DNA of 44,933 nt, taken from Actinobacteria bacterium OV450. Lineage in GTDB: Bacteria; Actinomycetota; Actinomycetes; Streptomycetales; Streptomycetaceae. Each line of letters begins with the position of its first letter. The first letter of the stretch is position 1. The translations under genes were made by a program, and so were the position numbers. Positions 24,214 to 33,739 of the stretch are shown here, one piece after another. The notes below the pieces were generated by a model. The model searched no databases. It was given only the letters and a program-made list of their open reading frames with translations, and was not told where the DNA came from. Where the stretch lies: positions 1-44,933 of the forward strand of contig LJCW01000350.1 of assembly GCA_001298555.1 (NCBI GenBank), given 5' to 3'.

Positions 24214-25054
24214 CCGTCGGGGCCGCGTCGGAAAAAGCATCGCCGGCCAGCCAGAGAAAGCGCGCCAACTGTGCTTCCTCCGAAGGTACAACACCGAGTC
24301 GATTGTTCATCAGGTGAATGTGGTGGAAAAGCAGAAAGGTATCGGTCCGGTGAATGTGCGTGCGGGCCGGCGAGCTCAGCTCGCGCCGGTACGCCTCGGC
24401 GTATCCGGTGAGCGCCGAACGGGCCCCGGGATCCGAGAGGACCCACTCGACCTGGGCCAGCAGCCGCGCGGACCGGGCGGGTGCGTCCGCGAGGGAGGCT
24501 CCGTGCGGGAGGCGTCCGCGCAGCAGCGGGCCGCCGCTCCAGTACCAGGCGTACTGATGCAGAAAGGTCCTGCGCAGCCGGGGTTCGAGGGCGGCCAGCA
24601 TCAGCGTCATGTGGGCCGCCGCATACCCCGTGCGCAGGGAGCGCTGCCGGGGTCCGAGGCAGGCGAGTGCGGCCTCGCTGCCGTGCTCGAAGACCCGTTC
24701 CGCCAGGCGCATGCCCTCACCCGAGCCGAACTTGCGGGTCTCCGGGGCGTAGACGTGTTGCGTCGCACCACGGTGGGGCACGGACGACAGCAGGTCCTGC
24801 AGGGTGCCCTCGACGTGGACGAGCGACGCCTGCCGCGCGTTCAGGCGCAGGCGCAGATGCAGTCCGGAGACGTCCATGAACTGCAGGAAGAACCACCGTA
24901 GTTCCGGGACCTCGTCCCGTAGCCGGGCGAGCGCCGGGCGCACGACGCGTTCGAGCAGGTCCTGCATCCCGGCGGGCCCGGTGACATGGATCCGGTAGTA
25001 CAGCCAGTCGTGCGCGGGCAGTTCCACGTGCACCTTCGCGAATGTGTCAGCCAT
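24209..25054 (-). CDS. SpaB-C/thiopeptide-type dehydratase elimination protein
   Basis: A 281-residue stand-alone SpaB_C-like protein. The opening WLYYRIHVTGPAGMQDLLERVVRPALARL, then WFFLQFMDVSGLHLRLRL, and the later RTDTFLLFHHIHLMNNRLG block match the family that removes glutamate from glutamylated Ser/Thr to give dehydroamino acids; distant members instead catalyse the [4+2] step in thiopeptides. Because it is the only such protein here and a split LanB partner lies next to it, elimination is the likely role. ATG at 25054 overlaps the LanB end by eight bases. Last gene of the biosynthetic operon. Confidence 0.88.
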   Translation of the reverse strand: MADTFAKVHVELPAHDWLYYRIHVTGPAGMQDLLERVVRPALARLRDEVPELRWFFLQFMDVSGLHLRLRLNARQASLVHVEGTLQDLLSSVPHRGATQHVYAPETRKFGSGEGMRLAERVFEHGSEAALACLGPRQRSLRTGYAAAHMTLMLAALEPRLRRTFLHQYAWYWSGGPLLRGRLPHGASLADAPARSARLLAQVEWVLSDPGARSALTGYAEAYRRELSSPARTHIHRTDTFLLFHHIHLMNNRLGVVPSEEAQLARFLWLAGDAFSDAAPTA

Positions 25055-27653
25055 GACGCACCAGCCCCGTGAACTCGGTGGCGACCGGCGCGCCGGCCGC
25101 GTCCCGGTTCCAGTGCCCGTCCCTGCCCGGCAGTGCCTCGACCAGATCGACCGCCAGGGCGTCGGGCCGGATCTGGCGCAGCGCGGCCCACACCACATGG
25201 GGGTTGTCGAAGCCGAGCCACTGAGGCTTCTCCTTGCGCACGCCCCTCGGCCCGCGCGTGATCTGTACGAGGAACACCTCCTCGGGCAGCCCGTGCCGGC
25301 GTCGCCAGCGCTCCACGTCGGCCAGGAACCGCAGAGGTGACACGCCGGGGTCCGGGCGCGGCAGGCGGGCTGCGGGCAGCCGCCACCGGGCCCTGGCCCA
25401 GACGACCCTTCCGTGCTGGATGCGAGGCAGGTACCGGGCCCCTTCGCCCGTCGTCACCCGGTCGAAGGCCCGGACCTCGCGATCGGCCCTGCCGAGCGTC
25501 ATCCAGGGATCGGAGAGCAGGCACAGCAGTCGGACGGCCCCGCGGAGCAGGTAGGTGGGCGTGGTCCCCAGGTAGGCGAACGCCACGGGGCCCCCGTCGC
25601 GGTCGTACGCCTGGAGGGTGCCGGTCTCCGGGTCGTGGGACAGCGACAGCCCCGCGATGTCGACGGCGTCGGGGTCGCCGTCCGGGAGGTCCACGGGCCA
25701 GCGGAGCCGGGGCACCGTACTCAGCGTGGGCCGCTGCATCTCGGACCAGTCGGGATAGGCCGACACCTGGAGTACGCGGCAGCCCGGATGCAGTGCGCGC
25801 AGCCACTCGTCGAGGGCCGGCGCGAGCCGGTCGTGCAGCGCGGGAACGCCGGCCCAGCGGCTGAGCAGCCCGCCGACCCCGTTCTGCACGAGGTTGACGA
25901 CGAGCGTGTGGTCACCGGCCGCGACGTGCTCGGCGTCCGCGGCGGCGACCTGGAAGAAGACCGAGTTGCTCGCGGTGCCCAGGGTGCCGTGGCCGCGGAG
26001 CCGGCCGGGTGCCGCGCCGGTGTCACCGCGGGCATCCCCCGCCGGTGGCAGCGCGTCCTGCTGCGCCAGGGCGTACGGGTCGGCGTGCGCGAGGACTTCG
26101 TACAGGAAGCCGAGCAGATCGGTACAGGTGCCCCCGACGCCGTACCGCTGCACGAAGCGCTCCACCAGCCGGTCGTACAGCGGAGTGCGCGCCACATGCG
26201 GGGCGAGCCAGCGGGCCGCGTGCGCGAGGTCGTCTCCGACGTGCCGGGGCAGTTCGAGGGCCGGTCCTCCGGGTCCGGCGACCGCCTCGTGGAAGAGCGG
26301 AGTGCCGGGGAGCCACGACGGGACGGGCCGGCCGAGCTCCTTGAACGCCGCCGCGGCCACGTCCCTGGTGCGTTCGACCGCCCGGGCCCGCTCCGCTGCG
26401 TCGACCGTGGTGGCGACGGTGGCTTCCAGCTCGCCCAGGGTGTCCAGGGCGCCCCGGACGGCCGCCGCCGTCGGCGACGCATCGGCGCGGGTACGGCGGC
26501 GGACCGCGCGGGACAGCGCCCCCAGATGCCCGCCGTCGGCCAGCCGCCACGGGGTGACGGGTTGCAGCAGCCCCATCTCCACCCAGCGGGCGACCAGGTG
26601 CGGACCGAGGGCGCCCAGCCCTGCGGCCGGCTCCGCGAAGGGGACCGGCCGGGAGGGCAGGAGGGGGAGCGCCCATGCGTACAGCCCGCAGTCGGTCACC
26701 TCGTCCTCGCGGAAGAAGAATCCGTCCGCCGCGGCGTAGACCGGGAGCGCCGCGAGCAGGCGGTCGCCGACCTGCCGCAGACCGGAGTTGGCCACCACGT
26801 CGAATGCCGGCGCCAGGTCCGGATGGGCCGCGCAGGCCAGCAGCAGGGCGACGGCCAGACCGCGTGACGAGGTCACCGCGCCGGCGGCTCCGTCCCGGCC
26901 GCCGTCCCGGGGAGCCGGCCGGGCCACGGTGTCCGGGCCGCTGCCGAGCCGCGCCACGGCGAGGGTGGTCAACGTACTGAAAGGGCTGGGTTTGACGGCG
27001 ATGCGGGACAGGTAGGCGGCAGCAGTGCGGGCGCCCCGCGAATCCAGGCCGGCCGGTGCCGCACCCTCCTGGGCCAGCAGGCGCCCGGCGAACTGCGGGC
27101 TGGCCAGCGCGAGACCGGACGCCACCCGCGGACTCCGCAGGTGGCGGTACAGGGCCTCTGTGGCCTCGGGCAGCTCCGTGGCGAAGACCTCCTCCGCCCG
27201 GCCGAGCCCGTTGCGGTGCCGGCGCATCGACTCCAGCCAGGACTCCAGCCGGCGGGCCGGGCCGGGTTCGAGCTGCGCCGACACCAGGTCCGCGGCCCGG
27301 CCGGTGCTCGGCGCGAAGCGCCCGTTGTGGACGTCCCGGCGCAGCCCGACGGCGGCGCCCCGGGCCGCCCGGTCGCCGTCGAGGCGTGGCACGAGCCGGT
27401 AGAGGGCGTCGGTGAGCGGGCCGGCCAGTGCGGCGGCGTCGTCCTCCGCGTCCAGTGCGTCCCTCAGGAGGCGCGTGGACCGAGGCGTCGCCGAGGCGTC
27501 GAGCACGCCGACCGGCAGTCCGCAGACCCGCGCCATCAGCACGGGCGCGACCGCGCCGCGGCCCGCGGGGGCCGGCGGGACCGTGCCGAAGTCGGGTATC
27601 CCCGGAGCGGACACCGCGGCGTCCGCGGGCCCGGAAGGCGTGTCCGTGGCCAT
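25047..27653 (-). CDS. LanB-type dehydratase, glutamylation subunit (split)
   Basis: An 868-residue protein of the lantibiotic dehydratase N-terminal family, which uses glutamyl-tRNA to glutamylate Ser/Thr side chains of a leader-bound peptide. The family motif RTAAAYLSRIAVKPSPFSTLTTLA (K-x-SPFS-x-T) is at about residues 209-232. The C-terminal half includes FFQVAAADAEHV, LPRIQHGRVVWARARW and PEEVFLVQITRG segments. It ends before an elimination domain, which is encoded by the next gene, as in thiopeptide and goadsporin systems. Start ATG three bases after the SagB stop. No LanC cyclase is encoded in the window. Confidence 0.93.
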   Translation of the reverse strand: MATDTPSGPADAAVSAPGIPDFGTVPPAPAGRGAVAPVLMARVCGLPVGVLDASATPRSTRLLRDALDAEDDAAALAGPLTDALYRLVPRLDGDRAARGAAVGLRRDVHNGRFAPSTGRAADLVSAQLEPGPARRLESWLESMRRHRNGLGRAEEVFATELPEATEALYRHLRSPRVASGLALASPQFAGRLLAQEGAAPAGLDSRGARTAAAYLSRIAVKPSPFSTLTTLAVARLGSGPDTVARPAPRDGGRDGAAGAVTSSRGLAVALLLACAAHPDLAPAFDVVANSGLRQVGDRLLAALPVYAAADGFFFREDEVTDCGLYAWALPLLPSRPVPFAEPAAGLGALGPHLVARWVEMGLLQPVTPWRLADGGHLGALSRAVRRRTRADASPTAAAVRGALDTLGELEATVATTVDAAERARAVERTRDVAAAAFKELGRPVPSWLPGTPLFHEAVAGPGGPALELPRHVGDDLAHAARWLAPHVARTPLYDRLVERFVQRYGVGGTCTDLLGFLYEVLAHADPYALAQQDALPPAGDARGDTGAAPGRLRGHGTLGTASNSVFFQVAAADAEHVAAGDHTLVVNLVQNGVGGLLSRWAGVPALHDRLAPALDEWLRALHPGCRVLQVSAYPDWSEMQRPTLSTVPRLRWPVDLPDGDPDAVDIAGLSLSHDPETGTLQAYDRDGGPVAFAYLGTTPTYLLRGAVRLLCLLSDPWMTLGRADREVRAFDRVTTGEGARYLPRIQHGRVVWARARWRLPAARLPRPDPGVSPLRFLADVERWRRRHGLPEEVFLVQITRGPRGVRKEKPQWLGFDNPHVVWAALRQIRPDALAVDLVEALPGRDGHWNRDAAGAPVATEFTGLVRHG

Positions 27654-27656
27654 GCG

Positions 27657-29234
27657 TCAGCCGTCGTGCCGGTCGAGGAGCGCCCGGGCGGCGTCCGTCC
27701 ACTGCGGGTCGTTGGCGGCCCGCCAGTCGGCCGGCGGCGCCGCCGCGGAGCCGTCCCGCCCGGCGGCGGGCAGGCTGCCGAGCATGAACTCGCCCACGGA
27801 CGACTCCCGCAGGTAGTCGAGGCCGAGCACCCGGGCGGCGAGGTCCGCGTCACCGCTGCCCAGCCCGCACGGCGCCAGCCCCATCGCCGTGGCCACCAGG
27901 TACATGGTCTGGTACAGGACGCCCGCGTGCTTCAGGGTGACCGCGTAGGCGATGCCGCGGTACTTCCACGACAGGCGCTGGAAGCGGGAGGTCATGGTCA
28001 CCAGCACGTCGGGGACGGCGATCCCGCCGGTGGCGACCGATGCCAGGTACAGCATCGCGGACCGGTCCCCGGCGTTCTCGTTGACCAGGCGCAGCCGGTG
28101 GCCGACCGGGTCGTAGTGGTAGACGCCCTCCGCGAGGCCCTCGCAGCGGCGCACGGTGAGGTAGAGCTCCAGCTCGTAGGCGGCGCCACCGCACGGGTAC
28201 GGTCGGGACGTCGCCTCGTACGGCATCTTCTGGTCCGGCCGCGGCCCGTACGCGGAGCGCACGCGGGCGGTCCGGTAGAGGAACTCGCCCAGCTGGCGCA
28301 CCGTCATCGGCTTCTCGCCGTACTGGCGCACCGACGTGCGGCCCTCCAGCACCGTCGTCAGGGCGGGATCCGCCGCCAGGACGTCGTCGAGGGCCGGCCG
28401 GTGGAGCTCGATGAACGGTCCGGCGGGGGCCGGTTCGACCGCGGGGCGGGGCTCGATCCGGCCCTCGTAGGGGAAGATGCCGCCGAAGGGCTCGTCGTGG
28501 CGGCCGGCCCGGCTGCGGGAGTGGAACAGCAGGTCGTGGAAGTCCCACTGCTCCAGCACCTCGTCCTCGTCGGCCGCGAACCGCGCCTGCCCGCCGGCCC
28601 ACTCGCCGACGTCCACGAAGCCGGCCCCGGCGAGGTGCTCCAGCAGCTCGGCCACCGACTCGGCGGGCACGTCCGCCGGGGCCAGGTCCGCCGCGCGCAC
28701 GCAGTCGCCGAGGGCGCCGACGACCGCCCGGCTCGCCGGGTCCAGCAGCAGCACCCGGTGGGGGGTGAGCGGCGACTCCAGGACGAAGGCGCCGGAGTAG
28801 GAGCGGCAGAGGGCGAACTTGGACAGCCGCAGGGGCGCCGGCGCCGGCACGGACACCGGCCGGTAGGAGGCGGTGCGGCTGGTCGCCTCGATGCGCGCCA
28901 GCGGCCGCCCCTGCGCCAGCACGGAGCGGGTGATCAGGAAACCGAGCCGGTCGACGATCCGCAGCACCTGGGTCCGCTCGGCGGCCGTGCACCCGGCGAG
29001 CAGGACGGCGGGCGGTACGGGCTCCCCGGCCAGGCGGTGGACGGCGGCGCGGGTCCCGTCCGTGAGGCGGCCGAGTACGAACGCGGCCCAGGGGCTCTGC
29101 ACGCGCACCCCGTCGTCCTCCGCCGTGACCCGCACCCCCTCGCGGAAGGCGAGCGCCGACATGTCGGGGCGGGGCTGCCCGCCCGCGGCGGCGGCGACGG
29201 CGACGGTTGCGCTCACGTCTTCGGCAGTGGTCAC
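27657..29234 (-). CDS. SagB-type azoline dehydrogenase with N-terminal winged-helix-like extension
   Basis: A 525-residue flavoprotein predicted to oxidise azolines to azoles with FMN. Residues about 25-110 resemble a PqqD/RRE-like winged helix that may contact leader peptides. The nitroreductase part (about 230-500) has RTSVRQYGEKPMT for FMN binding, YPCGGAAYELELYL, SWKYRGIAYAVTLKHAG with the Lys-Tyr pair expected in active SagB enzymes, and MGLAPCGLGSGD. GTG at 29234 overlaps the YcaO stop (GTGA). A much longer open frame continues upstream inside the YcaO gene, but it is antisense-free shadow sequence without family match. Confidence 0.93.
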   Translation of the reverse strand: MTTAEDVSATVAVAAAAGGQPRPDMSALAFREGVRVTAEDDGVRVQSPWAAFVLGRLTDGTRAAVHRLAGEPVPPAVLLAGCTAAERTQVLRIVDRLGFLITRSVLAQGRPLARIEATSRTASYRPVSVPAPAPLRLSKFALCRSYSGAFVLESPLTPHRVLLLDPASRAVVGALGDCVRAADLAPADVPAESVAELLEHLAGAGFVDVGEWAGGQARFAADEDEVLEQWDFHDLLFHSRSRAGRHDEPFGGIFPYEGRIEPRPAVEPAPAGPFIELHRPALDDVLAADPALTTVLEGRTSVRQYGEKPMTVRQLGEFLYRTARVRSAYGPRPDQKMPYEATSRPYPCGGAAYELELYLTVRRCEGLAEGVYHYDPVGHRLRLVNENAGDRSAMLYLASVATGGIAVPDVLVTMTSRFQRLSWKYRGIAYAVTLKHAGVLYQTMYLVATAMGLAPCGLGSGDADLAARVLGLDYLRESSVGEFMLGSLPAAGRDGSAAAPPADWRAANDPQWTDAARALLDRHDG

Positions 29235-31504
29235 AGGAACATCCCGATCGGGTTGAGGTCGGACTCGGGGGTGGGTGTGTCGAGCCAGCCCATGCGCACC
29301 GGTACGTCGTACAGCCGGCCGGCGCCGTAACGGGGCCAGAAATGGCGCAGGCCGGGCACGATCACCTTGACCACCGGGAGGCCGATGTCCGGGCGGGTCT
29401 GGTCGAGGATCAGCATCTCCAGGCCCTTCTCCTCGACGATCCGCTGTGCCAGCTGCAGGTCGTCGAGCAGGTCGCTGCTCGAGGGGTCGCGGTAGTCGCC
29501 CGCCCGCCGCGGCGCCTCGCCCGAGGGCAGCAGGTACGGCTGGTTGGCGGTGGTCGCGGTCCGCCACCAGTGCTGCTGGACCGGGTCGGGGAAGGCGTAG
29601 TCGCCCGAGCCGTCCGCGCCGATCGGCAGTACCGCCGGCAGGAACTGGTTCATCTCGGTCAGCGCCCTCGCCACCGCGACCTTGATGTCGAAGTGCGCGC
29701 CGAAGGAGATCAGGATGTCCTCGACCGGCTTGTCCACCCGGCGCGAGACCGCGGCGGCCACCGGGATGCCCAGGTCGCTGGTGAGGTCCAGCACCCAGGT
29801 CTCGCGGTTCGCCGACCGGTACATCTCGCGCCACTGCGCGAAGTACGGCTCGTCGAAGCTGTCGAGGTCGATGGCGGGCCTGCGCAGGCGGTTGTACCAC
29901 CAGATCGCCACGCTGTCGCGCTCCACCAGCTCCATGAAGCCCTGCAGGGCGGCGTCCTCGAGGCTGGTGCCCGCTGCGCTGCCGTTGGAGTCCGCACCGG
30001 AGAAGACGTAGCCCCGGGGCACGTTGTAGCCGTAGAAGAGCGACGCGGTCGGCAGGTAGCGGTGAGTGCCCCGGGTGAGCGACCAGACGGGCGTCCACTC
30101 CACGGGCCGGGCCGGGTCGAACGGATCGCAGACGCGGTGGAAGTGGGAGTCCCGCCGGTTCCACTCGGCCCGGTCGGCGTACTGCTGCTCGCTGTAGAGG
30201 TGCAGCTCGTTCGGGGCGATCGCCTGCTCGCCGAGTTCCTCGTACGAGGCGGTGATGCGTGCCTCGTCGCCCTGGAACAGTCCCGAATAGCGCTCGATGG
30301 CCTCACCGAGGGCGCTGGCCCTGGCCTGCACGTCGCTCATGCCCTTGCCCGCGCTCATGCTGCGCAGGCCGGCCCGCAGGTCACCGATGTCGGACATGCC
30401 GACCGCGAAGTTCTGCCCGGCCGTGTAGCTGTGCAGCCCGTCGATCCCGGTGGGCACCTTGACCAGACTGGTGACCGGTCCCGTCACGGGGCTCACCAGG
30501 TACCCGTAGGTGTCGAGCAGTTCCTGGGGGTCCTTCGCGCGGTGGCCGCCGTCCGACGTGATCCGCTTGCCGCGGCTCTCCGGCACCACCGGCCGGCGGT
30601 GCAGTTCCGCCTGCAGGGAGGGGTTTCCGCACGCCGGGCACTGCGGGCGACGGGTCACCGGATGGCGCTCGGAGTCCATGGTCAGGGTGTCGAGCGTGAA
30701 GACCTCCGCCTGCCGGGGGCCCGGGATGTGGCCCTCCGGACCGCCGAACGCCCCGGCCAGCCACTTGGCGGCCTGGAGCGCACCGAGCTGCATCCCGGTC
30801 TGCACGGTCGCCGGCAGGTCCGCGAGGGAGGTGACCGGCGGCCGGTCCCCGCCCTGGCGCTGCTTCAGGTACGAGGCGACCATCCGGTTGCCGCTCAGCC
30901 TGCTCGACACGCAGGCCCAGCAGCCCGTGGTCCCCGGCTCGAACACCGGACCGACCCAGAGCGTGCTGCCGATCGGCTTGACGAGCAGCCAGGCCCGTCC
31001 CGTCTCCAGCGCGACGCGGTTGAACTCCGCCAGGTCCGGGTGCAGGTAGTCGTCGGTCAGGACGACGGCGAGCGGGCTGTCCGCCCCGCCCGCGCGGATC
31101 CCGAGCGGCGCGGCGGCCTCGGCGAACCACTCGGGGCGGACGTCTCCCAGCGCGACCAGTTCCACCGGCCGGTCGTGCACCGCCAGCATCGCGGCGTCAC
31201 CGTCGAGGCCCGCCTGCTCCCAGTAGCCGCCCGACCGGGGTTCCACGGAGGAGTCGACCTCCACCACGTGACCGGCCGAGATCAGCATGTCCAGGGCGCG
31301 TTCGACCCGGCCGCCGGGAAATTCGTCCCCCAGCGCCGCCACGATCTGCGAACGGTCGTGCTTCCCGGACAGCAGGGGGGCCATCCGCTCGATGAGCGCC
31401 CCCTGCAGCCGGGTCTGCCCCGACCGCTCGGAAATCAGGTACACGCCGTCTGCGGGCACCACCTCGGCATGGACGAACCGCTTGAACCTGATGACCGTGC
31501 GCAT
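29231..31504 (-). CDS. Fused E1-like/YcaO azoline-forming cyclodehydratase
   Basis: A 757-residue TOMM cyclodehydratase of the fused TruD/PatD layout. Residues 1-85 form a winged-helix leader-binding (RRE) domain. An E1-like middle domain carries the zinc tetracysteine CWAC (about 195) and CPAC (about 289). The YcaO domain starts near 330 and has the ATP-binding signature SAGKGMSDVQARASALGEAIERYSG (about 384-408) and MELVERDSVAIWWYNR. It converts Cys, Ser or Thr to azolines. The C terminus ends LNPIGMFL and lacks the PxPxP tail common in azoline-forming YcaOs. ATG at 31504 follows GAGGAGAGAC; upstream in-frame codons are less likely. A 93-bp gap separates it from the exporter gene. Confidence 0.94.
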   Translation of the reverse strand: MRTVIRFKRFVHAEVVPADGVYLISERSGQTRLQGALIERMAPLLSGKHDRSQIVAALGDEFPGGRVERALDMLISAGHVVEVDSSVEPRSGGYWEQAGLDGDAAMLAVHDRPVELVALGDVRPEWFAEAAAPLGIRAGGADSPLAVVLTDDYLHPDLAEFNRVALETGRAWLLVKPIGSTLWVGPVFEPGTTGCWACVSSRLSGNRMVASYLKQRQGGDRPPVTSLADLPATVQTGMQLGALQAAKWLAGAFGGPEGHIPGPRQAEVFTLDTLTMDSERHPVTRRPQCPACGNPSLQAELHRRPVVPESRGKRITSDGGHRAKDPQELLDTYGYLVSPVTGPVTSLVKVPTGIDGLHSYTAGQNFAVGMSDIGDLRAGLRSMSAGKGMSDVQARASALGEAIERYSGLFQGDEARITASYEELGEQAIAPNELHLYSEQQYADRAEWNRRDSHFHRVCDPFDPARPVEWTPVWSLTRGTHRYLPTASLFYGYNVPRGYVFSGADSNGSAAGTSLEDAALQGFMELVERDSVAIWWYNRLRRPAIDLDSFDEPYFAQWREMYRSANRETWVLDLTSDLGIPVAAAVSRRVDKPVEDILISFGAHFDIKVAVARALTEMNQFLPAVLPIGADGSGDYAFPDPVQQHWWRTATTANQPYLLPSGEAPRRAGDYRDPSSSDLLDDLQLAQRIVEEKGLEMLILDQTRPDIGLPVVKVIVPGLRHFWPRYGAGRLYDVPVRMGWLDTPTPESDLNPIGMFL

Positions 31505-31572
31505 GTCTCTCCTCATCCGATGGGTCCTGCTGACAGGCCCTGCCTGCGCAGAACCGGTTTTCATCGCTCTCA

Positions 31573-31604
31573 TCACCCGCGTCACCGCGTCACCGCTTCA
31601 CCCC
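31573..31604 (-). repeat. Tandem octamer repeat at the end of the second exporter gene
   Basis: On the minus strand four units GGTGAAGC, GGTGACGC, GGTGACGC and GGGTGATG follow each other and include the stop codon of the exporter. They create several TGA and GTG triplets in two frames. Possible replication-slippage product; a role in coupling translation to the YcaO gene is conceivable but untested. Confidence 0.5.
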
Positions 31605-33739
31605 GCCGCGAGCCGCGCCAGTGCTCCGCCGCTGCGGGCGAGTTCCCCGTACGTCCCGCACTCCACGACCCGTCCGCCGTCCAGCACCACGACCCGGTCG
31701 GCCTGGCGGATCGTGCTCAGCCGGTGGGCGACCACCACCCGGGTCACCCCCAGCCGGGCCACCCGGCGGCTCACCTCGTCCTGGGTGGCGTTGTCCAGTG
31801 CGCTGGTCGCCTCGTCGAGCAGGAGGATCCGGGGCCGCTTCGCCAGGGCCCGGGCGAGCAGCAGCCGTTGGAGCTGGCCCCCCGAGAAGCCCGAGTCGCC
31901 GTCGGACACCCGGGTCCGCAGGCCCATGGGCAGCCGCCTGATGTCATCGGCGATCCCGGCCGCCTCGGCCGCCTCCCAGGCGTCCGCGTCCGACGCGGCC
32001 ACGACGCCGCCGAGGATGACCGAGCGCAGGTCGCCGCGGAGCACCTTCGAGTCCTGCGGGACGTAGCCGAGCTGGGCGCGGACCGCCTCGCGGTCGAGCC
32101 CGGCAAGGGCCTGGCCGTCGTACCGCACCTGCCCGCTCCGCGGCGTGTCCAGGCCGAGCAGCAGCCTCAGCAGCGATGACTTGCCGGCGCCGGACGGACC
32201 GACGACCGCGACGAACTCGCCCGGGCGGATGTGCAGGTCGACGCCTTCCAGCGTCGGCCGCTGCGCTCCCGGGTGGGAGAACGTCACGTCCCGCAGCTCG
32301 ATCTCGCCACGCAGCACCCCGGGCAGCCGGCTGCCCGGTGGGGTCTCCGGCGCGGCGCGCAGGATCGCCTTGAGGCGGGCGTGCACCGGGCCGACCGCGA
32401 ACACCGTCTGCAGCGCGTGGTGGAGCGTGCCGACCGCCACCGCCAGCTGCGCGCCCGCGAAGCCGACGGCGATGAAACCGGCCGGACCCTGACCGGTCCA
32501 CCAGGCCACCGAAAGCAGGACGGCGAGCAGCACGGGCTGGGACGCGGCCAGCAGCGCGCTCGACACCTCGGCGTACCGCAGGCCCGCCGTGTCCGCCGCC
32601 TTCTGCTTCGAGAAGACCCGCCACCAGCGGTCGAACACGGCGCGCTCGCACCCGTACAGGTGGATCTCGTCGATGCCGGTCAGCGCCGGGTAGAGCAGGG
32701 CCTGGGCATCGTCGACGCTGTCGTGGACGTGCCGGTCGTGGGCCTGCTGGAACCATCCGAGCCAGCCGACCAGGACGGCCAGCAGGAGGGCGGTGCCCGC
32801 CCCGGCGAGGCCGAGCCGGGGATCGAGGAAGAGCAGCAGGCCGAGCGCGCAGGAGGTGAACACCGCGCCCAGCACGACGTCGAGGGCGCCGTCGCCCAGC
32901 AACTGGCGGAACCGGGTGACCCCGTTGGCGTGCCCGAGCAGCCGGGCCGTGGACCGGCGGCGGAAGAAGGGCAGGTCGAGGCTGAGGAGCCGGTCCCAGA
33001 CGGCGGGTTCCATCACCGACTGGACGTGACCTTGGAAGTGCACCGCGGCCCGATCGCGGACGTGCGCGCACAGCACCGATCCGCCGACCGCCAGCGCCAG
33101 GAACAGGCAGGTCCACAGCAACGCGTCCCCCTCGCCCGACAGGGCGGCACGCATCACCCGGACCGCGCCCAGCGGCACCCCGAAACCCAGCACGGTGGCG
33201 AGCAGCCCCGCGCAGAGTGCGAGGGCGAGCGAGCCGAACGCGCCGGCGGCACAGTGGCGCACCAGGCTCCAGCCCTCCGGCGCCGCGTACGGCAGCCTTC
33301 GGTGGAAGCGCCAGCCGAAGGGGTCCAGCGCCGCCTGCGCGGACGCATCCAGCGGAACGGCGCGGCCGGTCCCCGCGGGGACGGCCCGCCAGCGCCGGCG
33401 CCCGGGCAGCAGCACCACGGGCACGCCGTCACCGGCCCGTTCGGCCAGCAGCGGATGCCGGGGACGGCGGGTCAGTTCCTCGTCCAGGCGCACCCTGCGC
33501 GCCCGCAGTCCGCAGGCGGCGGCCGCGCCGGCGACCGCATCGGGGCCGGGCGGGGCCGTTGCCGGTGCCTCGGGCAGGGCGCCGAGCGCGGCGGCGATGC
33601 GGTTCAGCGCCGTGCGGTGGGCCTGCCAGGCCTGGTCAGGGCCGGTCGCCGCGGGGCCGCCCTCCGGGGGGCCGGTCGCCGCGGGGTCGGTCGCCGCGGG
33701 GTCGGCCGGCTGCGGCTCATGCGTTCTCAGGCCGGTCAC
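31598..33739 (-). CDS. NHLP-type ABC exporter, permease/ATP-binding protein
   Basis: A 713-residue half-transporter with an extra N-terminal cytoplasmic part (about 1-165), six membrane helices (about 170-440) and a nucleotide-binding domain: Walker A GPSGAGKSSLL, Q-loop YVPQDSKV, signature FSGGQLQRLLLARAL, Walker B ILLLDEATSALD and H-loop AHRLSTI. It has no peptidase domain. In NHLP systems such a second protein sits next to a C39-containing partner, as here, and the two probably form a heterodimeric peptide exporter. GTG at 33739 overlaps the partner's stop codon (GTGA). Confidence 0.91.
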   Translation of the reverse strand: MTGLRTHEPQPADPAATDPAATGPPEGGPAATGPDQAWQAHRTALNRIAAALGALPEAPATAPPGPDAVAGAAAACGLRARRVRLDEELTRRPRHPLLAERAGDGVPVVLLPGRRRWRAVPAGTGRAVPLDASAQAALDPFGWRFHRRLPYAAPEGWSLVRHCAAGAFGSLALALCAGLLATVLGFGVPLGAVRVMRAALSGEGDALLWTCLFLALAVGGSVLCAHVRDRAAVHFQGHVQSVMEPAVWDRLLSLDLPFFRRRSTARLLGHANGVTRFRQLLGDGALDVVLGAVFTSCALGLLLFLDPRLGLAGAGTALLLAVLVGWLGWFQQAHDRHVHDSVDDAQALLYPALTGIDEIHLYGCERAVFDRWWRVFSKQKAADTAGLRYAEVSSALLAASQPVLLAVLLSVAWWTGQGPAGFIAVGFAGAQLAVAVGTLHHALQTVFAVGPVHARLKAILRAAPETPPGSRLPGVLRGEIELRDVTFSHPGAQRPTLEGVDLHIRPGEFVAVVGPSGAGKSSLLRLLLGLDTPRSGQVRYDGQALAGLDREAVRAQLGYVPQDSKVLRGDLRSVILGGVVAASDADAWEAAEAAGIADDIRRLPMGLRTRVSDGDSGFSGGQLQRLLLARALAKRPRILLLDEATSALDNATQDEVSRRVARLGVTRVVVAHRLSTIRQADRVVVLDGGRVVECGTYGELARSGGALARLAAG

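Noticed and set aside
24209..25054. Thiopeptide [4+2] pyridine synthase
   Set aside because: It is the only SpaB-C protein and is coupled to a split LanB, so elimination is needed from it; one precursor core has no Ser.
29235..30164. Long N-terminal extension of the SagB gene (835-residue frame)
   Set aside because: It lies wholly inside the YcaO gene on the same strand in another frame and has Arg/Pro-rich nonsense composition; the GTGA overlap gives a natural start.
24209..31504. Lanthipeptide cluster
   Set aside because: A LanB dehydratase is present but no LanC-like cyclase, and YcaO plus SagB point to azoles.
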